From: Micromonospora sonchi
Lineage (GTDB): Bacteria > Actinomycetota > Actinomycetes > Mycobacteriales > Micromonosporaceae
NCBI RefSeq assembly: GCF_014646235.1
Contig: NZ_BMNB01000010.1
Span: 157,942-221,941 of the forward strand
Direction: 5' to 3'
DNA length: 64,000 nt
Shown here: one piece after another, positions 35,895 to 44,580 of the stretch
Layout of the letters: each line of letters starts with the position of its first letter
How positions within the stretch are numbered: position 1 is the stretch's first letter
Made by a program: the position numbers and the translations under genes
Notes under the pieces: model-generated
What the model saw: only the letters and a program-made list of their open reading frames with translations
Databases searched by the model: none
What the model was told of the DNA's origin: nothing

Positions 35895-36912
35895 CGATCC
35901 CGCGCCCCGGCCGGCCGGTGCTCCCGGTGCGAGGCGCGGGCCTCGAGCCGCCAGCGGTGCTCGGCGCCGGCCGCGAGCCGCCGGTGGTGCCGGGCGCGGT
36001 GCCGCCGGTGGTGTTAACAGGGGGCCCCTTTACCACGTCAGGCGTTAACAGGGGGCCCTTCCTTTCGTCGTCATCGGGCAGGTCGCGGCCGAGGCGGTCG
36101 AGCAGGACGCCGGCGAGGACTCCGGCGGTGACCGCCGGGTCGGCGGCGTGTGGCTGCTCGCCACCGTCGCGGCGCGGCGGGGGCATCCGGCAGACCCGGG
36201 TCAGCAGGGTGTCCAGCACCGGTGCGGGCAGGCCGGGCAGCAGGTCGCGCACCCGGCCGTCCAGCTCGCGGTGCAACCGGGCCAGGTCGTCGCCGCGCGG
36301 CGGATGTCCGAGCAGCTCCCCGGCGAGGTCGCGCAGCAGTGGCGGGGCCACCGCGGCCAGCCCCATGCCGACATCGGCGTGCGCCCCGCGCAGCTCCCGG
36401 TGCAGCCGGTCACGGTCGCCGGCGCGCACGCCGCGCACCACCCGGCGCAGCAGTTCGCGGGAGTCGGCGATCCGCTCGTCGGGCTCCTCCGGAGGGCCTT
36501 CGCGCCCCCCGGTCAGCTCCGCCACCCGCACCGACCACCAGCGGCGCAACCGCACCTCGCCGGGGGACTCCGGTGCCACCGCCACCGGCTCGTCGCCCCG
36601 GGGCGCGTCGTGCGCGGGTCGGCGTTCCTGCCGACCCGTGGGCGGCGGCGCGCCGTCGGGGGCCAGCCCGATCGCGGCCAGGTACGCGCTCAGCTGCTCC
36701 TGGGCCACCCGCAGCGCGTACCCGGCGGTCTCGGCGTGTTCGGTGGCGGCGGAGAGCTCCGGCACGCCCATCGGGTTGGCCGACTCCTGGCGTACCCAGC
36801 GCAGCCGCTCGGTGGCCAGGCCGAACTTCTCCAGCGCCTGCCCGAGCAGACCGAGCGGCAGTTCCTCGGCGGTGGCACGGACCTGTGCGCCGACATCCTC
36901 GACGATGGACAC
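35887..36912 (-). CDS. Cassette protein of unknown function with repeat-encoded tail
   Basis: 341 residues from GTG 36912, just after an AGGGG site. The N-terminal half (MSIVEDVGAQVRATAEELPL, ALEKFGLATERLRWVRQESA) is helical; the rest is arginine-rich with helices (LHRELDGRVRDLLPGLPAPV). The last 60 or so residues carry a family A repeat ([18 protein letters not shown]) and then a low-complexity Gly/Pro/Ser/Thr tail ending GRPGRGIDG. The stop overlaps the FtsK start by eight bases. Family not recognised; it is conserved in position between the small first gene and the ATPase only by inference. Confidence 0.6.
   Translation of the reverse strand: MSIVEDVGAQVRATAEELPLGLLGQALEKFGLATERLRWVRQESANPMGVPELSAATEHAETAGYALRVAQEQLSAYLAAIGLAPDGAPPPTGRQERRPAHDAPRGDEPVAVAPESPGEVRLRRWWSVRVAELTGGREGPPEEPDERIADSRELLRRVVRGVRAGDRDRLHRELRGAHADVGMGLAAVAPPLLRDLAGELLGHPPRGDDLARLHRELDGRVRDLLPGLPAPVLDTLLTRVCRMPPPRRDGGEQPHAADPAVTAGVLAGVLLDRLGRDLPDDDERKGPLLTPDVVKGPPVNTTGGTAPGTTGGSRPAPSTAGGSRPAPRTGSTGRPGRGIDG
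36013..36065. repeat. Family A repeat, locus 4 (translated)
   Basis: Units GTTAACAGGGGGCCCCTTTA at 36013 and GTTAACAGGGGGCCCTTCCT at 36044, period 31 bp. On the minus strand they encode the KGPLLT and KGPPVN segments in the C-terminus of the 341-residue cassette protein. Confidence 0.8.
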
Positions 36913-36920
36913 GCCCGCCC

Positions 36921-37181
36921 CTACAGCGTCGCGACGTACTGCTGAGCCTGCTCGATCGCGACGAGTGTCGCGGCGAGGCACTCCTCAAGCTCCTGGCCGG
37001 CCTGGGTCAACGACGCCTGGGCCGCCTCCACGGTGGCGTGGCCGCTGCCCTCCAGCGCGCCGGCGAGGGTCTGCTGTGCCTCGGCCAGCTTCTCGCCGGC
37101 GGCCTGCACGGCGCTCTGGCCGTCACCGATCTGCTGAAGTGCGACATCGATGGCTGCCTTGAGCTCGGCGACGCTCGCCAC
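36921..37181 (-). CDS. Small helical protein, first gene of the FtsK-like cassette
   Basis: 86 residues from GTG 37181, with CCAGGAGG upstream. It is almost wholly helical and rich in Ala, Gln and Glu (MASVAELKAAIDVALQQIGD, SLTQAGQELEECLAATLVAI). The length and all-alpha nature recall WXG100 substrates of type VII secretion, but there is no WXG turn; GSGHATVEAAQ stands at the middle. As the first gene upstream of an EccC-like ATPase it is a reasonable candidate for a secreted or scaffold partner. That is inference. Confidence 0.65.
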   Translation of the reverse strand: MASVAELKAAIDVALQQIGDGQSAVQAAGEKLAEAQQTLAGALEGSGHATVEAAQASLTQAGQELEECLAATLVAIEQAQQYVATL

Positions 37182-37371
37182 GCGGAACCTCCTGGGGGCC
37201 GGGAGGACTCCATTAGAGCCTATGCGGTCGGGAAAGGACACGTGCCCTGTCAGTGTTCCCGCCCTGCTGACCGGTTGTCGACCGCCCGCGCCGTGAGTCC
37301 GGTTCGCGGGACCCGGGTGCGGCGACTCACCCAGCGCCACCGCGTGGTTCCCGACCGCCCGGCGGACGCGT

Positions 37372-37806
37372 TCATCCCGCGCCGCGCGCCCGACCCCCCG
37401 GCCGTCCTGATGGACGCGTTCGCCAAGCGTCGCCGCGCAGCCAGCGCGGCCCGTACACCTCGGCGCCGAGCGCGGTGACCCGGTCGCGCAGCGCGCGGTC
37501 GGCGGTGACCACCAGCCGGCGCCGGTCACCGGCGGCGGCGACCAGGTCGACCATGGTGTCGTCGCCGGAACCCGGTGCGGCCACCACCCGCACCCCGTCG
37601 ATCCCGGGCACCTGCCGGGCGGCGCCCTCGACCACCAGCACCACCTCGACCGGCGGCGGCAGCTCCGGCGGGACCCCGTGCCCGCTCAGCGGCGCGAGGG
37701 TGTCCCGCAGCCGGGCGGTGGCCCCGGCCCGGTCGCGCCACCAGCCGTCCGGGCGGGACCCGACCACGTTGGCGGCGTCGACGATGAGCAGCGGAGTCTG
37801 GTTCAT
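37372..37806 (-). CDS. NYN (PIN-like) nuclease-domain protein
   Basis: A 144-residue protein with the NYN/PIN arrangement of acidic residues: LLIVDAANVVGSRPDGWWRD (first Asp and Asn), SGDDTMVDLVAAAG and VVTADRALRDRVTALGAEVY. These are typical of actinobacterial NYN-domain proteins thought to be RNases. It is single-domain, so it may act alone or with a partner. The ATG at 37806 is the only sensible start. It diverges from the clp gene. Confidence 0.75.
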   Translation of the reverse strand: MNQTPLLIVDAANVVGSRPDGWWRDRAGATARLRDTLAPLSGHGVPPELPPPVEVVLVVEGAARQVPGIDGVRVVAAPGSGDDTMVDLVAAAGDRRRLVVTADRALRDRVTALGAEVYGPRWLRGDAWRTRPSGRPGGRARGAG

Positions 37807-37937
37807 CCGCCCACCCTGCCACCCCGCCGGGCAACCCGCCCGCCGGCCGCGCCGGCGGTGCGGAGCGGTGGCGTTTGTCCGGCCGGGGGCGGGGTAGCCC
37901 GTGCCGACCGTCTCGCGCCGAACCGCGGAGGACAGAG

Positions 37938-40493
37938 ATGATTGGACCCGGCGACTTCGGCTCGGACCCGTGGGACGAGTTCCTGGCCCGGTACTTCGGT
38001 CGGGGCGAGGGCGGGCGCCGGCCCGCGCACCGGGTCGACATCACCCGGCTGATGACCGCCGATGCCCGGGAGATGCTGGCCGACGCGGCGCGGCGGGCGG
38101 CCCAGAAGCACAGCAACGACCTGGACACCGACCACCTGCTCTGGGCGGCGTTGCAGCGCGAGCCGCTGCGTGACCTGCTACGCCGGGCGGGCGCGGACCC
38201 GGACACCCTGCTCAACGCGCTCGGTGGGCGGGGGGACGGGGCACCGCAGGGCGAGGTCCCGCCGAACCTGTCACTGACCCCGGCGGCCAAGCGGGCGTTG
38301 CTCGACGCCCACCAGTTGTCCCGGGCGATGGGGGCGAACTACATCGGCCCAGAACACATCCTGATGGCGCTGCCGCTCAACCCCGAGTCGCCGGCCGGTC
38401 GGATGCTCGCCGCCGGTCGGATCCAGCCCGAGGCGTTGCAGGCCGCCAACGCCGAGCGCGGTCCGATGGGCGGCCCCCGGCCGGACCGGGGCACCCCCAC
38501 CCTCGACCAGTACGGCCAGGACCTCACCGAACTGGCCCGCAACGACCAGATCGACCCGGTGATCGGGCGCGCCGACGAGATCGAGCAGGCGGTGGAGATC
38601 CTCTCCCGGCGTACCAAGAACAATCCGGTGCTGATCGGCGAGGCCGGCGTCGGCAAGACCGCCATCGTCGAGGGCCTGGCCGAGCGGATCTGCGACGGTG
38701 ACGTACCGCAGACCCTGCTCGGCAAGCGGGTGGTGCAGCTCGACCTGGCCGGGCTGGTCGCCGGCACCCGCTACCGGGGTGACTTCGAGGAGCGGCTGAA
38801 GAAGGTGATCGACGAGATCCGGGCGCACCGGGAGGAGCTGATCGTCTTCCTGGACGAGATCCATACCCTGGTCGGCGCGGGCGGCGCGGGCAGCGAGGGC
38901 GGGATGGACGCGTCCAACATGCTCAAGCCGGCGCTGGCCCGCGGCGAGTTGCGGGTGATCGGCGCGACCACGCTCGACGAGTACCGCCGCAGCATCGAGA
39001 AGGACGCCGCGCTGGCCCGGCGGTTCCAGTCGGTGTTCGTGCCCGAGCCCACCGTCGAGGACACCGTGGCCATCCTGCGCGGCCTGCGGGACCGCTACGA
39101 GGCACACCACCAGGTGCGGTTCACCGACGAGGCGCTGGTCGCCGCCACCGAACTCGCCGACCGGTACATCACCGACCGCTACCTGCCGGACAAGGCGATC
39201 GACCTGATCGACCAGGCCGGCGCCCGGGTCCGGCTGCGCACCCGCACCCCCGCCGCCGACGTGCGCGACCTGGAGCAGCAGCTCGATGAGGTACGCCGGG
39301 ACAAGGAGCAGGCGGTCGCCGACGAGCAGTACGAACGCGCCTCCACGCTGCGCGACCGGGTTTCCGAACTGGAGGAACAGGTACGCCGGGCGCGCGGCGA
39401 GGAGGGCGGCGCCACCCAGGTGCCCGAGGTGGGGCCGGACGAGATCGCCGAGGTGGTCGCCAGGGCCACCGGCATTCCGGCCAGCCAGCTCACCGAGGAG
39501 GAGCGGGACCGGCTGCTGCGCCTGGAGGGCCAGCTGCACGAGAAGGTGGTCGGGCAGGACGAGGCGGTCACCTCGGTGGCCGAGGCGGTACGCCGCTCCC
39601 GCACCGGGCTGGCCGACCCGAACCGCCCGATGGGCAGCTTCCTGTTCCTCGGCCCCACCGGTGTCGGCAAGACCGAGCTGGCCCGGGCCCTGGCGGAGGC
39701 GCTCTTCGGCGAGGCCGACCGGATGGTCCGGGTGGACATGAGCGAGTTCCAGGAACGGCACACGGTCAGTCGGCTGGTCGGCGCGCCCCCGGGCTACGTC
39801 GGGTACGAGGAGGCGGGCGAGCTCACCGAGGCGGTGCGCCGCCGCCCGTACGCGGTGGTCCTGCTGGACGAGATCGAGAAGGCGCACCCCGACGTGTTCA
39901 ACATCCTGTTGCAGGTGCTCGACGACGGGCGGCTCACCGACAGCCAGGGCCGGACGGTCAACTTCAAGAACACCGTACTGATCATGACGAGCAACCTCGG
40001 TTCGGAGCTGATCACCGGTAGCCAACGGGCGGTCGGCTTCGGCGCCGGTGAGCCGGGCGGCGGGCAGGAGAGCGACGAGCTGCGGGATCGGCTGATGCGC
40101 CGGCTGCAGGAGAACTTCCGCCCGGAGTTCCTCAACCGCATCGACGAGGTGATCATTTTCCGTCGGCTGGAGGCCGCGCAGCTGCGGCAGATCACCGAGC
40201 TGCTGCTGGAGGAGACCCGCCGCCGGCTGCACGCCCAGGACATCGAGGTGGAGTTCACCACCGCCGGGATCGACTGGATCGCCGAGAACGGCTACCAGCC
40301 GGAGTACGGTGCCCGGCCGCTGCGCCGGACCATCCAGCGGGAGGTGGACAACCACCTCTCCCGGATGCTGCTGGAACAGCAGCTCTCACCGGGCCAACGG
40401 GTCACCGTCGACGGCCGGGACGGGCGGCTCACCTTCGACGTGACGGCCGGCGAGCGCGGCTACACGGCGGCTGCGACCTCGCATCCCCGCTGA
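37938..40493 (+). CDS. ClpC-type AAA+ unfoldase paralogue
   Basis: An 851-residue Clp ATPase. There is an N-terminal Clp_N double-repeat region (about 35-165) and a first AAA+ domain with GEAGVGKT (234-241). A central UVR-like coiled coil follows ([20 protein letters not shown]). The second AAA+ domain has GPTGVGKT from residue 572 and [24 protein letters not shown] tripeptide at the right distance suggests docking to ClpP. The first 35 residues differ from housekeeping ClpC ([18 protein letters not shown]). It starts at ATG 37938 after GGAGGACAG. Two small genes follow at 15 and 184 bases and may be co-transcribed. Confidence 0.85.
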   Translation: MIGPGDFGSDPWDEFLARYFGRGEGGRRPAHRVDITRLMTADAREMLADAARRAAQKHSNDLDTDHLLWAALQREPLRDLLRRAGADPDTLLNALGGRGDGAPQGEVPPNLSLTPAAKRALLDAHQLSRAMGANYIGPEHILMALPLNPESPAGRMLAAGRIQPEALQAANAERGPMGGPRPDRGTPTLDQYGQDLTELARNDQIDPVIGRADEIEQAVEILSRRTKNNPVLIGEAGVGKTAIVEGLAERICDGDVPQTLLGKRVVQLDLAGLVAGTRYRGDFEERLKKVIDEIRAHREELIVFLDEIHTLVGAGGAGSEGGMDASNMLKPALARGELRVIGATTLDEYRRSIEKDAALARRFQSVFVPEPTVEDTVAILRGLRDRYEAHHQVRFTDEALVAATELADRYITDRYLPDKAIDLIDQAGARVRLRTRTPAADVRDLEQQLDEVRRDKEQAVADEQYERASTLRDRVSELEEQVRRARGEEGGATQVPEVGPDEIAEVVARATGIPASQLTEEERDRLLRLEGQLHEKVVGQDEAVTSVAEAVRRSRTGLADPNRPMGSFLFLGPTGVGKTELARALAEALFGEADRMVRVDMSEFQERHTVSRLVGAPPGYVGYEEAGELTEAVRRRPYAVVLLDEIEKAHPDVFNILLQVLDDGRLTDSQGRTVNFKNTVLIMTSNLGSELITGSQRAVGFGAGEPGGGQESDELRDRLMRRLQENFRPEFLNRIDEVIIFRRLEAAQLRQITELLLEETRRRLHAQDIEVEFTTAGIDWIAENGYQPEYGARPLRRTIQREVDNHLSRMLLEQQLSPGQRVTVDGRDGRLTFDVTAGERGYTAAATSHPR

Positions 40494-40507
40494 CCGGGAG
40501 GGTACCG

Positions 40508-40678
40508 ATGACCGAACCGGAACAAAACCGGGACGAGGACGACGACCGTAGCGAGCCGATCCTGGCCCCGCCGACGGCGAACCCCCGCCGGGTGCAGGTG
40601 CCGGAGGAGGGCCTGGACGGGCAGACCCACCAGGGGCACCCGGAGACCCCCGAGCCGCCGTCGAACAAGGAGGAGTGA
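40508..40678 (+). CDS. Small acidic, proline-rich protein after clpC
   Basis: 56 residues, starting MTEPEQNRDEDDDRSEPILA and ending PPSNKEE. GGGAGGG precedes the ATG at 40508. No fold is predictable; the composition suggests a disordered chain. The stop overlaps the ATG of the DUF3140 gene (TGATG), so the two are coupled. It could be an adaptor of the Clp protein, but nothing in the sequence proves it. Confidence 0.55.
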   Translation: MTEPEQNRDEDDDRSEPILAPPTANPRRVQVPEEGLDGQTHQGHPETPEPPSNKEE

Positions 40679-41028
40679 TGGTACGCGAGAAGCGACTCGA
40701 CCCCGAGGTGGAGGTGCTCTGGGAGGACTTTCACGCCGAGGTCAACGTGCCGTCCGAGCAGCTGCGGCAGTGGCTGCTGACCCGGGGCTCCGGCGAGGAG
40801 GCGTTCGGCCCGAACCCGGACCTCAACCTGCCGGAGCCGGGCCGGCAGATCCTCGCCGTGCTGCGCAAGCGCAAGGTCGACCTGACCCCCGAGGACATCG
40901 AGGTGATGCGGGACGCGATCGAGCAGATCCGCACACTCACGGCCGCCCGTCCCCAACGAGGCAACGCCGACGACGAATGGCGCCACTCCCTCCTGGACCT
41001 GGGCCACGACCCCCTAGCCGAACGCTAA
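40678..41028 (+). CDS. DUF3140 family protein
   Basis: A 116-residue helical protein of the DUF3140 type (VEVLWEDFHAEVNVPSEQLR, LTPEDIEVMRDAIEQIRTLT), common in actinobacteria and of unknown function. The conserved L-x-W-E-D-F start is present. It is coupled to the small acidic ORF and lies behind the ClpC paralogue. The stop is followed by a C-rich tract and then a family B hairpin, a likely terminator. Confidence 0.8.
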   Translation: MVREKRLDPEVEVLWEDFHAEVNVPSEQLRQWLLTRGSGEEAFGPNPDLNLPEPGRQILAVLRKRKVDLTPEDIEVMRDAIEQIRTLTAARPQRGNADDEWRHSLLDLGHDPLAER

Positions 41029-41072
41029 CCACCCACCCACCCCACCCCACCACCCCACCCACCCGTACTCCG

Positions 41073-41141
41073 CGATCTTGCACTTTTGGTCGCACCATAT
41101 GGGGCATACCCCCCATATCGGCGACCAAAAGTGCAAGATCG
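41073..41141. repeat. Family B hairpin, copy 2 (near-perfect)
   Basis: Perfect 21-bp arms (41073-41093 and 41121-41141, CGATCTTGCACTTTTGGTCG type) enclose a second perfect stem ATATGGGG/CCCCATAT (41097-41104 and 41111-41118) with a CATACC loop. It lies between convergent genes, and either strand would fold to a long hairpin. The DNA just before it (41030-41062) is almost pure C with some A. Confidence 0.85.
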
Positions 41142-41152
41142 GCGAGGAGGGG

Positions 41153-41389
41153 CTACTCGGAGCCCAGGCTGGGGATGAGCAGGCCGGCGGTGGTGGCGGC
41201 GGCTTGACGGTCGGCGCGGGTCTGCTCCTCGCGGGTGATCAGGTTGGCGTACTCGGTCAGGTCGGCCGGGTCGGGTACCTCCGGCAGCCGGCGCAGGAAG
41301 GCTTCCACCTCCCGGACGGCGGTGGTGTGCCGGGCGGCCGCCTCGCGCAGCACCTCGCGGTCGTCGGCAGCGGGATAGAGGTCGGTCAT
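41153..41389 (-). CDS. Small hypothetical protein
   Basis: A 78-residue helical protein (MTDLYPAADDREVLREAAAR, LTEYANLITREEQTRADRQA), with no membrane segment and no named family recognised. I start it at ATG 41389; a GTG three codons earlier is possible. The end is 11 bp from the family B hairpin. It lies downstream of the LysR gene on the same strand with a short gap and may share its transcript. Confidence 0.5.
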   Translation of the reverse strand: MTDLYPAADDREVLREAAARHTTAVREVEAFLRRLPEVPDPADLTEYANLITREEQTRADRQAAATTAGLLIPSLGSE

Positions 41390-41408
41390 GCCCGCCACAT
41401 ACCCGCCG

Positions 41409-42407
41409 TCAGCCGGTTCGCACCCCGCGTTCGACGACCGCGGCCAACGGCCGGCGCAGCCCGAACGCCGGGTTGCGCAGCAGCCAGGCCAGATACGCCG
41501 GGTGCGGCGCGAGAGCGTCGGTGTACGCGCTGAGCGCCGTCTCCAGCACCAGGTCGGCCATCCGGGCGGCGGGGGATTCCGGGTGCCAGCCCAGCATCAG
41601 CCGCCAGCGCAGCGGCGTGCCGGCCAGCCGGCGGGTCACCAGGCCGGCCACCGGCCGGAAGGTGGCCTGGCACAACGCCACCGCCGCGCCGGCGTCCACC
41701 AGGTCGAAGCAGCCGCGTACGTCGGCCTCGTACACCTTGCGGGGGGTGAAACCGGCCCGTGCGCAGGCGGCGGCGAAACAGTCGCCGAAGCAGCCGTCGC
41801 CGGGTGCCGCCACCCACTGCTCGTGTCGCAGGTCGGCCAGGGCCACCTCCTCGTGCGCGGCCAGCGGATGGGTCTCCGGCAGCAGCACCATGACCGGGTC
41901 GACGGCCACCTCCCGCCAGCTCAGCCCGTAGTCCGCCGACGGGATGGAGTCGCCGCAGACGCCGGTCAACGCGTAGTCCAGACGTGCACCGGCGACCAGT
42001 TGGGCCAGCTCGTCGACGGACCAGGAGGCGTGCGTGGTGATCTGCGCCTGCGGCTGCTCGGCGGCGAGCCGGTGCACCAGCCGACCCAGGATCGGGCTGT
42101 TCACCCCGCCGAACCGGTAGCGGCGGGGCGCGTCGCCCCCGCCGGCCAGCCGGGCCGCCTCGTCCTGGAGGCCCTTCATCGCCGGCAGCAGCACCCGGGC
42201 CCGGGCGAGCACCAGCTCACCGAGGGCGGTGGGCCGGGCACCCCGGCGGTCCCGTTCGAACAGCGGCCCGCCCAGGGTCCGTTCGATGCGCTGGAGCTGG
42301 GCGGTCAGCGCCGGCTGGGCCAGGCCGAGCGTCGAGGCCGCCTTGGTCACGCTGCCCGTCTCCGCGATGGCGCAGACCACCCGCAGGTGGCGCAACTCCA
42401 GATTCAT
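41409..42407 (-). CDS. LysR-family transcriptional regulator
   Basis: A 332-residue LysR protein with the N-terminal HTH (MNLELRHLRVVCAIAETGSV, AQPALTAQLQRIERTLGGPL, FERDRRGARPTALGELVLA) and a full effector-binding domain. The C-terminal region is longer than usual (about 30 residues beyond the fold). The start at 42407 is preferred over 42428. The gene is between a small ORF and the hemerythrin gene, all on the minus strand; the target is unknown. Confidence 0.85.
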   Translation of the reverse strand: MNLELRHLRVVCAIAETGSVTKAASTLGLAQPALTAQLQRIERTLGGPLFERDRRGARPTALGELVLARARVLLPAMKGLQDEAARLAGGGDAPRRYRFGGVNSPILGRLVHRLAAEQPQAQITTHASWSVDELAQLVAGARLDYALTGVCGDSIPSADYGLSWREVAVDPVMVLLPETHPLAAHEEVALADLRHEQWVAAPGDGCFGDCFAAACARAGFTPRKVYEADVRGCFDLVDAGAAVALCQATFRPVAGLVTRRLAGTPLRWRLMLGWHPESPAARMADLVLETALSAYTDALAPHPAYLAWLLRNPAFGLRRPLAAVVERGVRTG

Positions 42408-42484
42408 AGCGTGACGGTAGGGCGACACCGCGATCCACGGAAGGGCCCGTACGGATCAACGAGCATGAAAGTGCCGCAGGTCGC

Positions 42485-43093
42485 TCAGTGGGGCGGCGGC
42501 TCGCTCAGGTTGCGGAGCTCACTCAGTTGCGTACGCCGTCCGGTGACCGCGTCGCGGAACTTGTCGACCAGCGCCACCGCCGGCTCGACGATCCGGTTCC
42601 AGGGCGGGGTGTGCGGCACGCCCGGGTGCGGGCGGGTCGGCGCGGCCTCCTCGGCGATCTCCAGCCGATTGCCGAGCCGGATCAACTCCTCCTCGGTGGC
42701 GCTGGCGCAGAGCCGCGCCACCAGCGCGTCGACCGCCGTCACGTGCGCCTCGACCAGCTGGGCCACCATGGCGAGACGGTCGTCGGTGAGCCCGCGCAGC
42801 GCCATGAGCAGGGCGGCGTCACCGGCCAGCACCTCACCGACCGGCCCGTCGGCGTCGGGGAGGGCCTGGCGGACGGCGGGTAGGAGGTACTGCTCCTCGG
42901 CGGACAGGTGCCGGGACAGCGCGGCGACGAGGATCTCCCGGCCGTGTGCCGGGTCCGGGCCCGGCGCGACCAGCCGCCGGGTCAGCGCCAGCAGTTGCCG
43001 GTGCTCCTCGGCGATGGTGTCGGCGATGCTGTGCCCGGCGGGCTGGTAGCCGTCGCCGGGCGTGGGGGGCAGCGGCGGCAGGTGGACGGACAC
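42485..43093 (-). CDS. Hemerythrin-like (HHE) domain protein
   Basis: A 202-residue protein with the HHE motif: GHSIADTIAEEHRQLLALTR, LSRHLSAEEQYLLPAVRQAL and EAHVTAVDALVARLC carry the iron-binding His and Glu residues. Small HHE proteins bind a diiron centre and are linked to oxygen, NO or redox sensing. GTG 43093 follows AGGAGGG. It is separated from the M20 peptidase by about 107 bp of divergent upstream sequence. Confidence 0.8.
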   Translation of the reverse strand: MSVHLPPLPPTPGDGYQPAGHSIADTIAEEHRQLLALTRRLVAPGPDPAHGREILVAALSRHLSAEEQYLLPAVRQALPDADGPVGEVLAGDAALLMALRGLTDDRLAMVAQLVEAHVTAVDALVARLCASATEEELIRLGNRLEIAEEAAPTRPHPGVPHTPPWNRIVEPAVALVDKFRDAVTGRRTQLSELRNLSEPPPH

Positions 43094-43200
43094 GGTCCCT
43101 CCTCGGCTGGCGGGCGGAGCGCCCGATGATATGGCACCTGGACGCGCGCGCAGTACCCGCACCGCCCCGCGCCGAAACGGTGAGCTGGTATGAAGGGGCG

Positions 43201-44529
43201 ATGACGAGCGACGCCCACCCCGCCCTTCCCGCGCCGACCGACGAGGTCGTCGAGCTCTGCCGGGACCTGCTGCGCATCGACACCACGAACACCGGCGACA
43301 ACTTCACCAGCGCGGGCGAACGTCGCGCCGCGGAGTACGTCGCGGAGAAGCTGGCCGAGGTCGGGATCGAGCCGGTGATCCACGAGTCCGCCCCGGGGCG
43401 GGCCAACGTGGTCGCCCGGATCCCCGGCACCGAGCCGAGCCGGGGGGCGCTGCTCGTGCACGGTCACCTGGACGTAGTGCCGGCCGACCCCGACGAGTGG
43501 TCGGTGCACCCCTTCTCCGGTGAGCTGCGCGACGGCTACCTGTGGGGCCGGGGCGCCATCGACATGAAGGACTTCGACGCGATGGTCCTCGCGGTGGTCC
43601 GGCACTGGCAGCGCACCGGCGTCCGCCCGCCGCGTGACATCGTGCTGGCGTTCACCGCGGACGAGGAGGCGGGCAGCGAGTACGGCGCCCACTTCCTCGC
43701 CACCCGGCACCGGGAGCTCTTCGACGGCTGCACCGAGGGCATCGGCGAGGTGGGCGGCTTCTCGTACACGGTGGACGAGTCCCGGCGGCTCTACCTGATC
43801 GAGACCGCGCAGAAGGGCATCGACTGGCTGCGGCTGCACGCCAGGGGCCGGCCCGGGCACGGCTCGATGGTGCACGAGGACAACGCGGTGACCGCGCTGG
43901 CCGAGGCGGTGGCCCGCATCGGCGCGCACCGATTCCCGGTGGTGGTCACCGACACCGTACGCGCCTTCCTGGAGGAGGTCGCCGAGGTGCTCGACATCGA
44001 GCTGGACCCGGAGGACCCGGAGACCGCGATCGCCAAGCTCGGCCCGATCGCCAACATCATCGGCGCCACCATCCGCAACACCGCCAACCCGACCCGGCTC
44101 GCCGCCGGCTACAAGGACAACGTGATCCCCGGCCGGGCCAGCGCCACCATCGACTGCCGCAGCCTGCCCGGGCAGTCGGAGCTGCTGGAGCGGCAGTTGC
44201 GCGAGCTGGTCGGCCCGGACATCGCGATCGAGTACATCCAGCGGCAGCCGGCGCTGGAGACCACCTTCGACGGCGACCTGGTCGCGGCGATGTCGGCCGC
44301 GCTGCGGGCCGAGGATCCGGGGGCCCGGCCGGTGCCGTACATGCTCTCCGGCGGCACCGACGCCAAGGCCTTCTCGCAGCTGGGCATCCGCTGCTTCGGG
44401 TTCGCGCCGCTGCGTCTGCCGGCCGACCTGAACTTCTCGGCGTTGTTCCACGGCATCGACGAGCGGGTTCCGGTGGACGGACTACAGTTCGGCGTGCGGG
44501 TTCTCGACCGGTTCCTGCGTACCTGCTGA
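43201..44529 (+). CDS. M20-family metallopeptidase (dipeptidase/deacylase-like)
   Basis: A 442-residue zinc hydrolase. LLVHGHLDVVPADPDEWSV gives the first metal histidine and the D of the HxD pair, GRGAIDMKDFDAM the bridging Asp, and ADEEAGSEYGAHFL the catalytic Glu pair; the late FSALFHGIDERVP carries the last His. A dimerisation insert (ARGRPGHGSMVHEDNAV) is present. Members hydrolyse peptides or N-acyl amino acids. AAGGGGCG precedes the ATG at 43201. The following gene is 51 bases away on the same strand. Confidence 0.9.
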   Translation: MTSDAHPALPAPTDEVVELCRDLLRIDTTNTGDNFTSAGERRAAEYVAEKLAEVGIEPVIHESAPGRANVVARIPGTEPSRGALLVHGHLDVVPADPDEWSVHPFSGELRDGYLWGRGAIDMKDFDAMVLAVVRHWQRTGVRPPRDIVLAFTADEEAGSEYGAHFLATRHRELFDGCTEGIGEVGGFSYTVDESRRLYLIETAQKGIDWLRLHARGRPGHGSMVHEDNAVTALAEAVARIGAHRFPVVVTDTVRAFLEEVAEVLDIELDPEDPETAIAKLGPIANIIGATIRNTANPTRLAAGYKDNVIPGRASATIDCRSLPGQSELLERQLRELVGPDIAIEYIQRQPALETTFDGDLVAAMSAALRAEDPGARPVPYMLSGGTDAKAFSQLGIRCFGFAPLRLPADLNFSALFHGIDERVPVDGLQFGVRVLDRFLRTC

Positions 44530-44580
44530 CCCGCGCCCGGTTCGGGCGCGGCACCTCGCAACGTGAAAGGGACGCCTCAT

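Noticed and set aside
38271..40355. Minus-strand ORF (694 codons) within the ClpC gene
   Set aside because: Antisense of a gene with intact AAA+ motifs; no independent ribosome site or conservation.
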